This document shows, one piece after another, positions 1-8,411 of a DNA stretch of 64,000 nucleotides (positions within the stretch are counted from its first letter, which is position 1; each line of letters begins with the position of its first letter). The translations under genes and the position numbers were made by a program. This DNA comes from Blautia_A aquisgranensis (lineage in GTDB: Bacteria > Bacillota > Clostridia > Lachnospirales > Lachnospiraceae), in assembly GCF_040096615.1 (NCBI RefSeq), contig NZ_JBBMEJ010000009.1:62001-126000 (forward strand), written 5' to 3'. Below the pieces are notes generated by a model. That model had not been told where the DNA came from. It searched no databases and saw only the letters and a program-made list of their open reading frames with translations.

Positions 1-1232
1 TTTTTCAAAAGCTCACCTAAATTTTCCAGAGACAATTGCCAGTCTGCTGCTGTTTTGACAAGTGGTACTCTCCCTCCTGCAAAAAGCTCTCTCACATCCA
101 GAATACTCTCTGCAAATGCCCAGCAGAACATCAGCGCTGCTTCGATCACAACTGCTGCCGGTGGAATCAGAAAACTGGAAGCAATTGCCAGTGAAAGAGC
201 TTCGATCTGAATACGTTTTCCTCCATCAGCGATCAGGTATGCCATATTTACGCCCTGCCTTATAAGGAGAAGTTTTTTTGCCACCGAATTCAGATTTTCT
301 CTGTCACTATTTTTTCCTCCAAGAATATATTCCACCTGATATTTAAGTCCTGCTGATGCCGGATATGTATAATTTCCAAGTTTATTCAGGAGGTACTGTC
401 CGAAAAGGATTCCTGATGTGTACGAATTATTGGACTGTATATTATTTTCCATTCCTTCCTGCAGCTTTCTTTCAGATGCCATCATTTTTCTGTTTATCGA
501 TGCATCAGAAATTCCTTTTTCAGCCGGAACAACAAGGTCTAACAGTCCCATTTTTCGGACCTTGCGAATAATGGGAATCGGATTTTTCACTTCCGTATTT
601 ACTCCACCGGTAAGATCATCCACATCTCCGCCATTTCCTAAGTCATTTACTGAACCCTGTTCCTGCCGTTTTTCTTCTTCCTCACTCTTTTTTGCCGCAT
701 CCGAGATCGCAGAATCATAAGATTTCAAAGTTCCTCCATTCTCTGCCTGCTGCCCCTGCTGCTCTGCCTGATCCGTTTTTTTCTGTCGCTCCCTCATCCT
801 GTTCAAAAGGTTCTGTACCCCCTGGCTTCCCAGTGTCTCCCGCATGTACTTCACTGCCTGCTGATAAAAAACTTCTCCGTTTCCGTCTGTCAGCAGCTGG
901 TATCCATTAAATCCTCCCTGGACAAGCTTCAGTTTCTGACTGTTCTGCTTCAGTACAGGCTTCATATAAGATTCAAAATTATCATATACAGAAGCCATAT
1001 CCAGCTCTTCCATTCCGCCTGCATACAGCGCAAACAGATCATAATCTTCCAGAAGTGTCCTGTCATACTGCCCGAACAGAGAATAGAGCCCTATATCCAT
1101 ACTGTTCAGTATCTGCGTTCTGGCAGCAGCCATCCGTACCGATTCGATACTTGCACTTACAAGCGACAGAATAACGCTTAAGACTAATGCCAGAAAAATG
1201 GTAATGCTGCCTTTTTTCACTGTTTTTGCCAA
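1..1232 (-). CDS. DUF5702-like protein of the Tad locus (partial, runs off left edge)
   Basis: The minus-strand frame stays open from about 1232 to the window edge. It encodes one N-terminal membrane helix (GSITIFLALVLSVILSLVSA), then a long extracytoplasmic region with an acidic, Gln-rich stretch and later hydrophobic segments. This is the layout of DUF5702-type proteins that follow flp in clostridial Tad operons; a role in pilus assembly or as a large TadE/F-like pseudopilin is inference. The start is probably TTG at 1232, nine bases after AGGAG; the ATG at 1241 touches that site and is a poor start. A GTG at 1220 is the alternative. The C-terminus is outside the window. Confidence 0.7.
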   Translation of the reverse strand, partial: MAKTVKKGSITIFLALVLSVILSLVSASIESVRMAAARTQILNSMDIGLYSLFGQYDRTLLEDYDLFALYAGGMEELDMASVYDNFESYMKPVLKQNSQKLKLVQGGFNGYQLLTDGNGEVFYQQAVKYMRETLGSQGVQNLLNRMRERQKKTDQAEQQGQQAENGGTLKSYDSAISDAAKKSEEEEKRQEQGSVNDLGNGGDVDDLTGGVNTEVKNPIPIIRKVRKMGLLDLVVPAEKGISDASINRKMMASERKLQEGMENNIQSNNSYTSGILFGQYLLNKLGNYTYPASAGLKYQVEYILGGKNSDRENLNSVAKKLLLIRQGVNMAYLIADGGKRIQIEALSLAIASSFLIPPAAVVIEAALMFCWAFAESILDVRELFAGGRVPLVKTAADWQLSLENLGELLK

Positions 1233-1287
1233 GAGGTACATCTCCTTTCCAAAACATCAGATCAATGCCCGTTGTTTTTTATTTTTC

Positions 1288-1467
1288 TCAAATTGCATTG
1301 CTTTGTTTTGTGATTTTTGCAAGGATTTTCTTTACAAGAGCTGTGAGCTGTTCCTTAAAGATGACGACCAGACTGATCAGAACCACCAGAATCAGGATAA
1401 TCTCCACAACTCCTACTGCATCCTCCTCCACTGCAAATTCTTTTACATATCTCCACAGATTTTTCAT
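1288..1467 (-). CDS. flp: Flp-type IVb pilin (59 aa)
   Basis: A short ORF of 59 codons starts with ATG after GAGAGGTGACAA. It reads MKNLWRYVKEFAVEEDAVGV followed by a hydrophobic helix (VEIILILVVLISLVVIF) and a Lys-rich tail. A Gly-Val-Val-Glu junction ahead of the helix is what type IVb prepilin peptidases cleave, and the Glu at mature position 5 is typical of Flp pilins. It lies between tadC and the DUF5702-like gene. It should be the major subunit of the surface pilus built by the adjacent genes and processed by the peptidase at 5529-6041. Size, position and motif agree well. Confidence 0.85.
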   Translation of the reverse strand: MKNLWRYVKEFAVEEDAVGVVEIILILVVLISLVVIFKEQLTALVKKILAKITKQSNAI

Positions 1468-1511
1468 TTGTCACCTCTCATTTCTCTTGTTTTCAGGTTT
1501 TTTCATTGTAT

Positions 1512-2543
1512 TTACCCACTGTAAAAGGAAAGACAGGCCGGCAGCATGATCACTGCCATTATAACCAGCAACATGAGGATCATCGGCAAAAGCAGCTTGG
1601 TGGCTGCCGCCTCTCCCAGTACTCTTGCCTTTCTTTTTCTTTCCTCCCACGCCTCCACAGCCTCTTTTTCCAGCAGGTCTGATAAATACCGGCTTCCTTT
1701 CTGAAGATTCTGTATCAAAAGTGTGGAAAGGGTCTTATATTTTACCTGCCCGCACCGCTCTCCGAATCTCCGGTAAGCCTCAGACTCAGAAATTCCACTG
1801 TCCATCTCAAAGCATGTCATCCGGATTTCCTCGTAAGCTGCCCGTTTCTGTCCTTCTTCTCTCTTTCCATAATCAAAGGCGATTTTCTGAAATGCCTTTC
1901 TGGCAGTTAAGCCTGCCTGTACCAGAAGCGTAAATTTCATGATCAGCCCCGGATAATCCATCAGCATCTGTTCCCTTCTTCTGATCTGAACAGTCTCTTC
2001 CTCCCGTTTTTTTGCTATCACCAGTGCTGCCGCCGCGATCAGTCCCATACCAGAGATCAGGTTTCCCGTTGTATCCTTCGGTTGCTGCCATTCCAGATGC
2101 TTTCCGTTCCATTCCTCTGGAAGATAATAGTACTTCGGGTCATTCTTTTTCTGGTTGTACTGTACGATCATATCCTGCAGCTCTTTCCCGCGCTGCTGCT
2201 CCTCACTCAGTTCTTTTTTCGTTTCCGGTTTTTCGCCCGTTTCTTCCGTCTCTTTTTCCGGCACCTGCACATACAGGGAACCGGATTCCTGCCCGTCTAC
2301 AGATACCATGAATTTCTTTTCATAAGCACCTGTCTCCTCTTTTTCCATACGGTATCCGGATGAATACACCGTACCTCCGCTGCTCTGAAGCGTCAGAAGC
2401 ATTCCTATGATATTTCCGGCAAGTGCCACCAGGATAAAAAGCTTCTGTCCCTCTGCATTACCTGCCCACGGAGGCAGCCGTCCCAGCTTTCCGGCAAGAA
2501 AAGCACCAAGGATCACCATAAATATCACAATATGTATCCACAT
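1512..2543 (-). CDS. tadC: TadC-like type II/IV secretion F-domain membrane protein
   Basis: The protein has N-terminal membrane segments, a charged Glu/Lys-rich loop (about residues 85-145), another helix (LISGMGLIAAAALVIA), then a T2SSF-type domain with MDYPGLIMKFTLLVQAGLTA and a C-terminal pair of helices. T2SSF proteins form the inner-membrane platform on which CpaF acts during pilus assembly. It follows tadB directly. An in-frame GTG exists at 2552, but ATG at 2543 has a better spaced AGGTG. The long N-terminal extension compared with proteobacterial TadC is seen in clostridial versions. Confidence 0.85.
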   Translation of the reverse strand: MWIHIVIFMVILGAFLAGKLGRLPPWAGNAEGQKLFILVALAGNIIGMLLTLQSSGGTVYSSGYRMEKEETGAYEKKFMVSVDGQESGSLYVQVPEKETEETGEKPETKKELSEEQQRGKELQDMIVQYNQKKNDPKYYYLPEEWNGKHLEWQQPKDTTGNLISGMGLIAAAALVIAKKREEETVQIRRREQMLMDYPGLIMKFTLLVQAGLTARKAFQKIAFDYGKREEGQKRAAYEEIRMTCFEMDSGISESEAYRRFGERCGQVKYKTLSTLLIQNLQKGSRYLSDLLEKEAVEAWEERKRKARVLGEAAATKLLLPMILMLLVIMAVIMLPACLSFYSG

Positions 2544-2552
2544 CACATACAC

Positions 2553-3335
2553 CTACACTTCTATATCCACAATTTTAGTACCCAGCCAGTAAGACACTCC
2601 ATAGACCACCATACACGCAGTCATGGCACAGATTCCAAAAGGATTTCCATACAGTACATCCAGGAATCCCGGCGAAGTCAGCTTCAGATAACAGATGATA
2701 CCTGCCGGCATAATACTCATGATCATCTGCTCTGATTTTTTTGCTGCCAGTGTTGCCTCAATCTCCTTTTTCACCTCTATTTTATCGCCCAGCATACGAG
2801 CTACCTTCTGTATCACCTGTGTCATATCGCCACCGGTTCGTTTCGCCGTATAAAACACTGCAGCAAAATTCTCAATATCCTCCACGCCACTTCTTTTTCC
2901 CAAATCCATAAAAAGCTCTTCCGCAGGAACACTCAGACGAAGCTGGCTCTCAATATAGCGAAACTCATTTAAAATATCACTTCCATTCTCATAAAGCCTT
3001 CCCAGATCCTTCACACTGGCCCGCACTGCATTCTCCGCAGAGTATCCTGCCTGAACTGCCACATTCATTGCTGTCAGTGCATCCCGGAACTGATAATTCA
3101 GATCCCGTTTCTGCCGTATAATACATTTTTTTCTCTGCATTTTCAGAAAAAGAACCGACATTGGAAGCATAAACAGCAGTACCAGAAGGTTCTGATAAAA
3201 CAGATAATCGGCGACAGCGCACACGGCAACTCCCTCCAGAAGATATTTTGCTGCTTCCTTCGCCGTAAAATGATACGTCCTGTAATCTTTCCTCGTAGCT
3301 TCCCACTTCTGTTTCTTTCCTTTCTGTCCTTTCAT
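2553..3335 (-). CDS. tadB: TadB-like T2SSF membrane protein
   Basis: 260 residues with two N-terminal helices, a cytoplasmic T2SSF domain containing RDALTAMNVAVQAGYSAENA and RTGGDMTQVIQKVARMLGDK, and two C-terminal helices (AGIICYLKLTSPGF, GICAMTACMVVYGVSYWLG). It is the second inner-membrane platform protein of the Tad machine and pairs with TadC. The start ATG overlaps the end of the ATPase gene by four bases, which suggests translational coupling. Confidence 0.85.
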   Translation of the reverse strand: MKGQKGKKQKWEATRKDYRTYHFTAKEAAKYLLEGVAVCAVADYLFYQNLLVLLFMLPMSVLFLKMQRKKCIIRQKRDLNYQFRDALTAMNVAVQAGYSAENAVRASVKDLGRLYENGSDILNEFRYIESQLRLSVPAEELFMDLGKRSGVEDIENFAAVFYTAKRTGGDMTQVIQKVARMLGDKIEVKKEIEATLAAKKSEQMIMSIMPAGIICYLKLTSPGFLDVLYGNPFGICAMTACMVVYGVSYWLGTKIVDIEV

Positions 3336-4522
3336 AACCTGATCCCTGCCCGTTCCATTTTTTCACAATGTAAAAGTTCTCCTGTTTTTATAAGTCCGTT
3401 GTCTCCTTCACGCCGGTATAACGGACGCGTCAGGATCTCTCCGTTCTCAAATCCGCACACCTCTGTGATCTCCAGCAATTTTCTGCTCTTATCCCGCATT
3501 CGTCCAAGATGTACCAGAATATCTACTCCCGATGCAATCTGTCTCCGTATTGCTTCCAGGGGCAGATCAATTCCCATAAGTGTCATCGTTTCGATCCTGG
3601 AAAGCATATCTCTGCTGCTGTTGGCATGCAATGTAGAAAGACTCCCGTCATGCCCTGTATTCAGACTCTGCAGCATATCTACCGCCTCTCCGCCACGCAC
3701 CTCTCCCACAATTATTCTGTCCGGTCTCATTCTCAAAGCCGACTTGATCAGGTCACGGATCGTTACCGCCGCTGCGCCTGCCATATTTGCCATTTTTGCC
3801 TCCAGGCAGACCAGGTTATCAATTTCCCGGATCTTCAGCTCTGCATTATCCTCGATTGTGATCAGACGTTCATCTTTGGGAATGTATTCTGCAACAGCTC
3901 CCAGGAAAGTTGTTTTTCCACTTCCTGTTCCTCCGCCGATCACCATGGAGTACCGAGCCTGTACCAGCTTTTTCAGAAATCCCGCACACTCCTCTGTGAT
4001 ACTCCCCAGGGAGATCAGCTTCTCCATCGTAATGGGATCATCCGGAAAACGCCGGATTGTCAGTATTGGTCCATTCAGAGCCACAGGATACACAACTGCA
4101 TTGACACGCGCCCCATTCTCCAGTCTTGCATCCACAATCGGCGAAGATTCATTCACAACACGATTACACCTTCCAACGATCTGCTGGATTACATCTTCCA
4201 GCTTTTCCCTGGAGGTAAATGTCTTATTCCATCTGGTCAGTTTTCCGTTACGTTCCACAAAGATCGCATCCGGTCCATTGACCATAATCTCTGTAACGCT
4301 TTCATCTTCGATCAGCTCCTGCAGTACATCCAGCTTTCGCACGGAACAGAACAGTTCCTGCCGAAGCTCCACTTTCTCTTTCAGCGAAAAAAATTCTTTT
4401 CTTGTCTGATTCAGTATCAGATCATCGATCACCTCCAGAATCTCGTCATCGGACAATTCTCTGGACACATCCAGCTGTTCCATAAGAAGATCATGTATTT
4501 CCCGGAATTTTTCTCTGTTCAT
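3332..4522 (-). CDS. cpaF: CpaF/TadA secretion ATPase
   Basis: A 396-residue ATPase of the GspE/CpaF family that powers Tad pilus assembly from the cytoplasm. Visible motifs: Walker A GGGTGSGKTTFL, an Asp box with Glu residues at RLITIEDNAELKI, Walker B at RPDRIIVGEVRGGEAVDML, and the His box around STLHANSSRDMLSRIE. An N-terminal helical region precedes the core, as usual for CpaF. It sits between tadZ and tadB with no gap to either. The family assignment is secure. Confidence 0.95.
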   Translation of the reverse strand: MNREKFREIHDLLMEQLDVSRELSDDEILEVIDDLILNQTRKEFFSLKEKVELRQELFCSVRKLDVLQELIEDESVTEIMVNGPDAIFVERNGKLTRWNKTFTSREKLEDVIQQIVGRCNRVVNESSPIVDARLENGARVNAVVYPVALNGPILTIRRFPDDPITMEKLISLGSITEECAGFLKKLVQARYSMVIGGGTGSGKTTFLGAVAEYIPKDERLITIEDNAELKIREIDNLVCLEAKMANMAGAAAVTIRDLIKSALRMRPDRIIVGEVRGGEAVDMLQSLNTGHDGSLSTLHANSSRDMLSRIETMTLMGIDLPLEAIRRQIASGVDILVHLGRMRDKSRKLLEITEVCGFENGEILTRPLYRREGDNGLIKTGELLHCEKMERAGIRL

Positions 4523-4524
4523 GG

Positions 4525-5532
4525 TCAGTCCTTTCTCAGAAGTTTGCGTATATAATCACCAAGTTCACTCCATACAAGCTGTTCTACATAAGATTCCGAA
4601 GATATATTCTTCATGTGAAAAGGCAGGTGCAGCTTCTCTGTTTTTTCCAGTATCGTATCTTTATTCCAGATACGCAGAAGATTTTCAAACTGCGTCATCT
4701 TACACACAGATACTGCATCCTTAAGAACCGGCATATAGATTTTTCCGCACAGCTCCAGAAGCTGAAAATCCTCATCTACACCGCTTCCGATATCCAAGAT
4801 CAGCACCTCATAAGAGCTGTGCAGTGTTATCTCCTGCAAAAGTTGTTCCCAGTCTTTCCAGGATACTGTACGAATATCCGAAGGAGTCCGTACAGGTGGT
4901 ATGAAATCCAGATTATTTACAGTCTGGATCATTCCGTTCATTCTGTGAATAAGATTTTCATTTCCCTGTCTCACGTAATAAAAAAGGTCACTTAAATTTG
5001 TAGGAAATTTCTTTCCCAGAAGTTCCTCAAATCCGGAATATTCTTCAAGATTCAGATAAAGAACGGCCCGTTCCTTAGCCAGTATCTGTCCAAGTGCAAG
5101 CGCAAAAGAGGTTTTCAGACATCTGCCAAGCGGTGAATAAACACCTATAATATCCATTGTCTTTTTTAATGCAGGAAAATCCACCGGATTCAGTGCTTTC
5201 TCTTCTCCATAGCAGGCCATCACTTCCCGTATTACATCAGAAGATGACTGATATTTGTACACACTTGAATACTGATCCAGTTCCGGCGGATGTACTCCTT
5301 CCGAAAGAATAATGATCTTTCCGATTCCAAGCTCACGAACTTCTCTCCTCATCGCCTTATCAGAAATCAGCAGCAACTCAATATGATTTTCTTTTCCGTA
5401 GGCGATCAGACTCTCCGCCGTGGTAAATGCCTGAATCTCAAAGGGAAGATTCTTCTTTTGGTTCAGATAGTCCATAAAGTTAAAAGCATAATCTACTTCC
5501 AGATCACAGACTGCAAATATGTTTTTCTTCAA
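4525..5532 (-). CDS. tadZ: TadZ/CpaE-like MinD-superfamily ATPase
   Basis: 335 residues. The N-terminal 120 or so look like an atypical receiver domain; the rest is a ParA/MinD-like fold with a deviant Walker A, GVYSPLGRCLKTSFALALG, and a later LILDIGSG segment. TadZ/CpaE proteins position the Tad machine at a cell site and recruit the ATPase. The gene overlaps the prepilin peptidase gene by four bases and precedes cpaF by two. Sequence divergence is high in this family, so the name rests partly on context. Confidence 0.8.
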   Translation of the reverse strand: MKKNIFAVCDLEVDYAFNFMDYLNQKKNLPFEIQAFTTAESLIAYGKENHIELLLISDKAMRREVRELGIGKIIILSEGVHPPELDQYSSVYKYQSSSDVIREVMACYGEEKALNPVDFPALKKTMDIIGVYSPLGRCLKTSFALALGQILAKERAVLYLNLEEYSGFEELLGKKFPTNLSDLFYYVRQGNENLIHRMNGMIQTVNNLDFIPPVRTPSDIRTVSWKDWEQLLQEITLHSSYEVLILDIGSGVDEDFQLLELCGKIYMPVLKDAVSVCKMTQFENLLRIWNKDTILEKTEKLHLPFHMKNISSESYVEQLVWSELGDYIRKLLRKD

Positions 5533-6041
5533 TACACACCTCCTGCATAAAGCACTGCGCTTAAGAATATCGGTACCGTAAAATGAAAATTTTCCGGAAA
5601 TTCTGTTCCCTTCCTGTAATAAGGATGCATTTCCCCTGTCACATAAAATTCATTCATATACCGAAAAAAATAAAGGAATCTCTGGCGGATACCGCCTGTA
5701 GAAATAAGAATTGCCATAGAAATGCCTGCTCCTGCAAGCAACGAATAAAAAATACATTCTGCAACTGTCCGTGGACCCATGATCCCACCAAGTGCACATA
5801 AAAGCTTGATATCCCCGGCACCAAGCATCCGGAATATAAATAATATCCCAAGAATGATAACCGGAGTCGAAGCTCCTGCCAGAAATACAAATCCACCTCT
5901 CAGACCTTTTTCTGTAAACTGAATAAGAAATCCTGTCACAAAAGAAAAAAGAATCCAGCCATTGTCCACCGATGCACTCTTAAAGTCCATCCAGACTGCC
6001 ATTGCAGAAATTACCACGGGTAAAGCTCTGTAAAAAGACAT
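5529..6041 (-). CDS. tadV: Prepilin peptidase, A24 family (TadV/CpaA)
   Basis: A 170-residue polytopic membrane protein with the two aspartate sites of A24 peptidases: an Asp soon after the first helix (AVWMDFKSASVDN) and the GAGDIKLLCALG motif near the middle. It lacks the N-terminal methylase domain of PilD, as do short CpaA/TadV forms. It should cleave the Flp prepilin encoded at 1288-1467. It is first in the operon, about 100 bases downstream of a good sigma-A promoter at 6144-6172. Confidence 0.88.
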   Translation of the reverse strand: MSFYRALPVVISAMAVWMDFKSASVDNGWILFSFVTGFLIQFTEKGLRGGFVFLAGASTPVIILGILFIFRMLGAGDIKLLCALGGIMGPRTVAECIFYSLLAGAGISMAILISTGGIRQRFLYFFRYMNEFYVTGEMHPYYRKGTEFPENFHFTVPIFLSAVLYAGGVY

Positions 6042-6143
6042 ACGCGCCCCCTTCCCACAAAAATAATGATTCAGTTATAATAAAAGTGGAAATTCCCGCC
6101 TGATCTGGCGGTGATCGATACCAGAAGATCTCTGGTAAAATTT

Positions 6144-6172
6144 ATTATAGATGTCTGTCTGCGCTTTGTCCA
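6144..6172 (-). promoter_or_regulatory. Sigma-A promoter of the Tad operon
   Basis: On the minus strand TGGACA (6172-6167) and TATAAT (6149-6144) are separated by exactly 17 bases. The 100-base leader carries two small inverted repeats, ACCAGA/TCTGGT near 6120-6136 and CCGCC/GGCGG near 6096-6112. No known riboswitch is recognisable in it. Confidence 0.8.
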
Positions 6173-6320
6173 GCATTTTCGTTCGACAAATTCTGACACG
6201 CCCTGAAATTCTCCGCAAAAGCAATCCGGAACATTTGTTTTGATTACACCTGCATATTTCACGTTTTTCCAGGCAACGAAAAAAGCAGTAGGAATGCGAC
6301 TTCCAACTGCTTTCGCTTAG

Positions 6321-6392
6321 TAGCCAGTACGGGAATCGAACCCGTGTTTCCGCCGTGAGAGGGCGGCGTCTTAGCCCCTTGACCAACTGGCC
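6321..6392 (-). tRNA. tRNA-Glu (anticodon CUC)
   Basis: A complete cloverleaf reads on the minus strand: acceptor GGCCAGT paired with ACTGGCT (first pair G-U), D arm GTC/GAC, anticodon stem CCGCC/GGCGG with loop CTCTCAC, and T arm ACGGG-TTCGATT-CCCGT. The anticodon CTC reads GAG glutamate codons. The 3' CCA is not encoded, so it must be added after transcription. A promoter is at 6454-6482. Confidence 0.95.
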
Positions 6393-6453
6393 ATATTCAT
6401 TTGTTTCTGTCGTTTGATTTCGTTTTTTGTTGTTTCCCTCAACCGACTTCGTT

Positions 6454-6482
6454 AGTATATAACACTTTCTTTCAAAATGCAA
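6454..6482 (-). promoter_or_regulatory. Sigma-A promoter of tRNA-Glu
   Basis: Minus strand TTGCAT (6482-6477), a 17-base spacer and TATACT (6459-6454), about 55 bases upstream of the mature tRNA 5' end. Confidence 0.7.
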
Positions 6483-6564
6483 GTACTTTTTTTAATTTTT
6501 TTTAAAAAATTTCATGTTTTTCATGTTTATTCGTTTTTTACGCATTTTCCGGGATTTCATGCGC

Positions 6565-6593
6565 TTGACCACAGTGGTTGTAAGTGCTACTAT
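6565..6593 (+). promoter_or_regulatory. Sigma-A promoter of the SGNH hydrolase gene
   Basis: TTGACC (6565-6570), a 17-base spacer and TACTAT (6588-6593), ending 31 bases before the ATG at 6625. Confidence 0.7.
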
Positions 6594-6624
6594 CAAATCA
6601 CAAAATGCGAAAGAAGGAACTCCT

Positions 6625-7260
6625 ATGACTCAGCTTTTATGCCTGGGCGACAGCATTACAGACTGCGGCCGGCTTTTCTTTCCTAATCCGCTGGGAAACG
6701 GATATGTGAAAGAACTTTCCCGGATGCTTTCAGATACCAGTCAGAATTTTTCTGTTATAAACAAAGGAATCGACGGCCTTACCCTGGAGAAGCTTTTGCA
6801 TCATGCTCCTTCCTGGCTTCAGGCGACCGATCCTGATATCATCACAGTTCTTATTGGAATCAACGACATTGGCATTATGATGAACACCCGCCGCACATCC
6901 GGACAGCAGCAGCTTCTGATGCAGAAATTTTCTGAGCAGTACGAACAGCTTGCCCGTCTGCTTTCTGACAGAAAAAATACCGGTGCCCGATACCGCAGGC
7001 TCTTTTTTCTGGAACCGTTTATCTTTTCGTGTCCACAATATTACGCTGCCTGGAAACCACTTCTTTTACAAATGTCCGGTCAGATCCAAAAGATCAGCCA
7101 GAAGCATGGAGCTGTTTTTGTCCCGTTGCAGGATGCCCTGGCTCAGGAAGCCTCCCGTTCCGGTGCAGATTCCATAACCACGGATGGGATTCATCTCACA
7201 CCACGTGGTCACCAGATACTTGCCGGGAAACTTTATTCGTCAATTACATCAGAAAGGTGA
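6625..7260 (+). CDS. SGNH/GDSL-family hydrolase
   Basis: A 211-residue esterase-like protein. Block I is GDSITDCGR with the catalytic Ser, block III is GINDI with the oxyanion Asn, and block V is TDGIHLTPRGH with the catalytic Asp and His. No signal peptide is present, so it is likely cytoplasmic. The natural substrate (an acyl ester or acetyl-sugar) cannot be told. The start at 6625 follows AAGGAA and sits right before the conserved block I; an in-frame ATG at 6514 lies upstream of the promoter and is rejected. A GNAT gene follows after nine bases and is probably co-transcribed. Confidence 0.85.
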   Translation: MTQLLCLGDSITDCGRLFFPNPLGNGYVKELSRMLSDTSQNFSVINKGIDGLTLEKLLHHAPSWLQATDPDIITVLIGINDIGIMMNTRRTSGQQQLLMQKFSEQYEQLARLLSDRKNTGARYRRLFFLEPFIFSCPQYYAAWKPLLLQMSGQIQKISQKHGAVFVPLQDALAQEASRSGADSITTDGIHLTPRGHQILAGKLYSSITSER

Positions 7261-7269
7261 TATCATACT

Positions 7270-8034
7270 ATGGAAAAAGCAATCAAAAAAATCGAGGATA
7301 TGTCACTGAACGCATGGCCATCTCATAAAATGGAGCTTTACGATGGCTGGATCCTCCGTTTTTCTTATTTTTATACACACAGAACCAACAGTGTGGAGCA
7401 GTTCGGCACCTCCACTCTCCCATGGCGGGAAAAAATCCCCTACTGCGAGCAGGTCTATCGGCGTCTCGGAACTCCCGCGATCTTCAAGATCAGCCCTCTT
7501 GTTTCTTCTGATTTTGACTATATGCTGGAAAACCGCGGCTACTCAATCCAACACGTTACCAATGTTATGACCGTTGATCTGGATGATGCAGTCCTGGATG
7601 CCCCTGTCACAGATGTTCTTTTTACCAATGAGATCCCTGATTTCTGGATTCACAGTCTTTTTGACCTCAAGGGAACCACGAATCCTGTACACAGAAGTGT
7701 CGTTCCGTCCATGTACCGCGCGATTCTCAAGGAAACTGTCTGTGCCTCCATCACAAAAAACGGTCAGATCATTGCCACCGGTCTTGGTATTCTGGATCGT
7801 GACTATATCGGTATCTACGCGATTCATGTGCGGGAGGATTACCGACGCAGAGGCTATGCGCGCCAGATCTGCACAGGACTTCTTCGCGAAGGCAAAAAAA
7901 GAGGTGCAAGCCATGCTTATCTTCAGGTTGTAAAAAATAACGATTCCGCAGAAAAACTGTACCACTCTCTTGGTTTTCGCTATTTTTATACTTACTGGTT
8001 CCGCGTCCAGCCTATGGGAACACGTTTTCAGTAA
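7270..8034 (+). CDS. GNAT-family N-acetyltransferase
   Basis: 254 residues with a C-terminal GNAT domain: beta-4/alpha-3 acetyl-CoA loop at VREDYRRRGYARQICTGLL and the late motif NDSAEKLYHSLGFRYFYTYWFR. The N-terminal half (GWILRFSYFYTHRTNSV) is like the variable region of two-lobed GNATs annotated only as acetyltransferases. AGGTGAT precedes the ATG. It follows the SGNH hydrolase and a hairpin lies after it. The acceptor substrate is unknown. Confidence 0.85.
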   Translation: MEKAIKKIEDMSLNAWPSHKMELYDGWILRFSYFYTHRTNSVEQFGTSTLPWREKIPYCEQVYRRLGTPAIFKISPLVSSDFDYMLENRGYSIQHVTNVMTVDLDDAVLDAPVTDVLFTNEIPDFWIHSLFDLKGTTNPVHRSVVPSMYRAILKETVCASITKNGQIIATGLGILDRDYIGIYAIHVREDYRRRGYARQICTGLLREGKKRGASHAYLQVVKNNDSAEKLYHSLGFRYFYTYWFRVQPMGTRFQ

Positions 8035-8056
8035 ACCGGCCGCCTCATCAATAATT

Positions 8057-8081
8057 ACAGGGATTTTCTGTAAATCCCTGT
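8057..8081 (+). terminator. Hairpin, possible weak terminator after the GNAT gene
   Basis: ACAGGGATTT pairs with AAATCCCTGT around a five-base loop, 22 bases after the GNAT stop codon. The T-rich tract comes ten bases later rather than directly after the stem, so efficiency is uncertain. The extended -10 TGCTATAAT at 8101-8109 for the next genes follows closely. Confidence 0.45.
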
Positions 8082-8180
8082 AGAAATCCCGATTTCTTTT
8101 TGCTATAATACCTGTATCTTACATAATATCTTTCCTGTCTTCATATACTAATCCTTATCAAATATAAGGAGACCTATCAG

Positions 8181-8381
8181 ATGAACGATCCACAGGAAAC
8201 AAACGACAAAAATCCCTATCATATTTATTATAAGAATTATCTGGATACTAATGCCTGTACTGAATGCACCGGCCTGATCAACCATGGAATAGACAGCCGT
8301 GAGCAATGGGATTCTTTTCGCCAGATCTTTGATTTTGCACCGGTACCGGAATCCCATAGCTCTACAGAAAAACAGGACTGA
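8181..8381 (+). CDS. Small hypothetical protein (66 aa)
   Basis: The ORF starts after a good AAGGAG site, about 70 bases downstream of an extended -10 element (TGCTATAAT, 8101-8109). The product is hydrophilic, with a central ACTECTGLINHG segment whose two cysteines are separated by two residues. It has no membrane segment or signal peptide. The lipoprotein gene begins 30 bases later and is probably in the same transcript. I do not recognise the family. Confidence 0.6.
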   Translation: MNDPQETNDKNPYHIYYKNYLDTNACTECTGLINHGIDSREQWDSFRQIFDFAPVPESHSSTEKQD

Positions 8382-8411
8382 CCGTTATTCCAGGTCGGAG
8401 GACACAAACAA

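Noticed and set aside
3270..4409. A 379-codon open frame on the plus strand
   Set aside because: Antisense to cpaF, which carries full ATPase motifs; Ser/Ile-rich shadow translation.
6041..6143. Possible c-di-GMP riboswitch in the Tad leader
   Set aside because: Only two short inverted repeats are present; the conserved GEMM core is not seen.
6075..6482. A 135-codon minus-strand frame across the tRNA and Tad leader
   Set aside because: It contains the complete tRNA-Glu and the Tad promoter, so it is not a gene.
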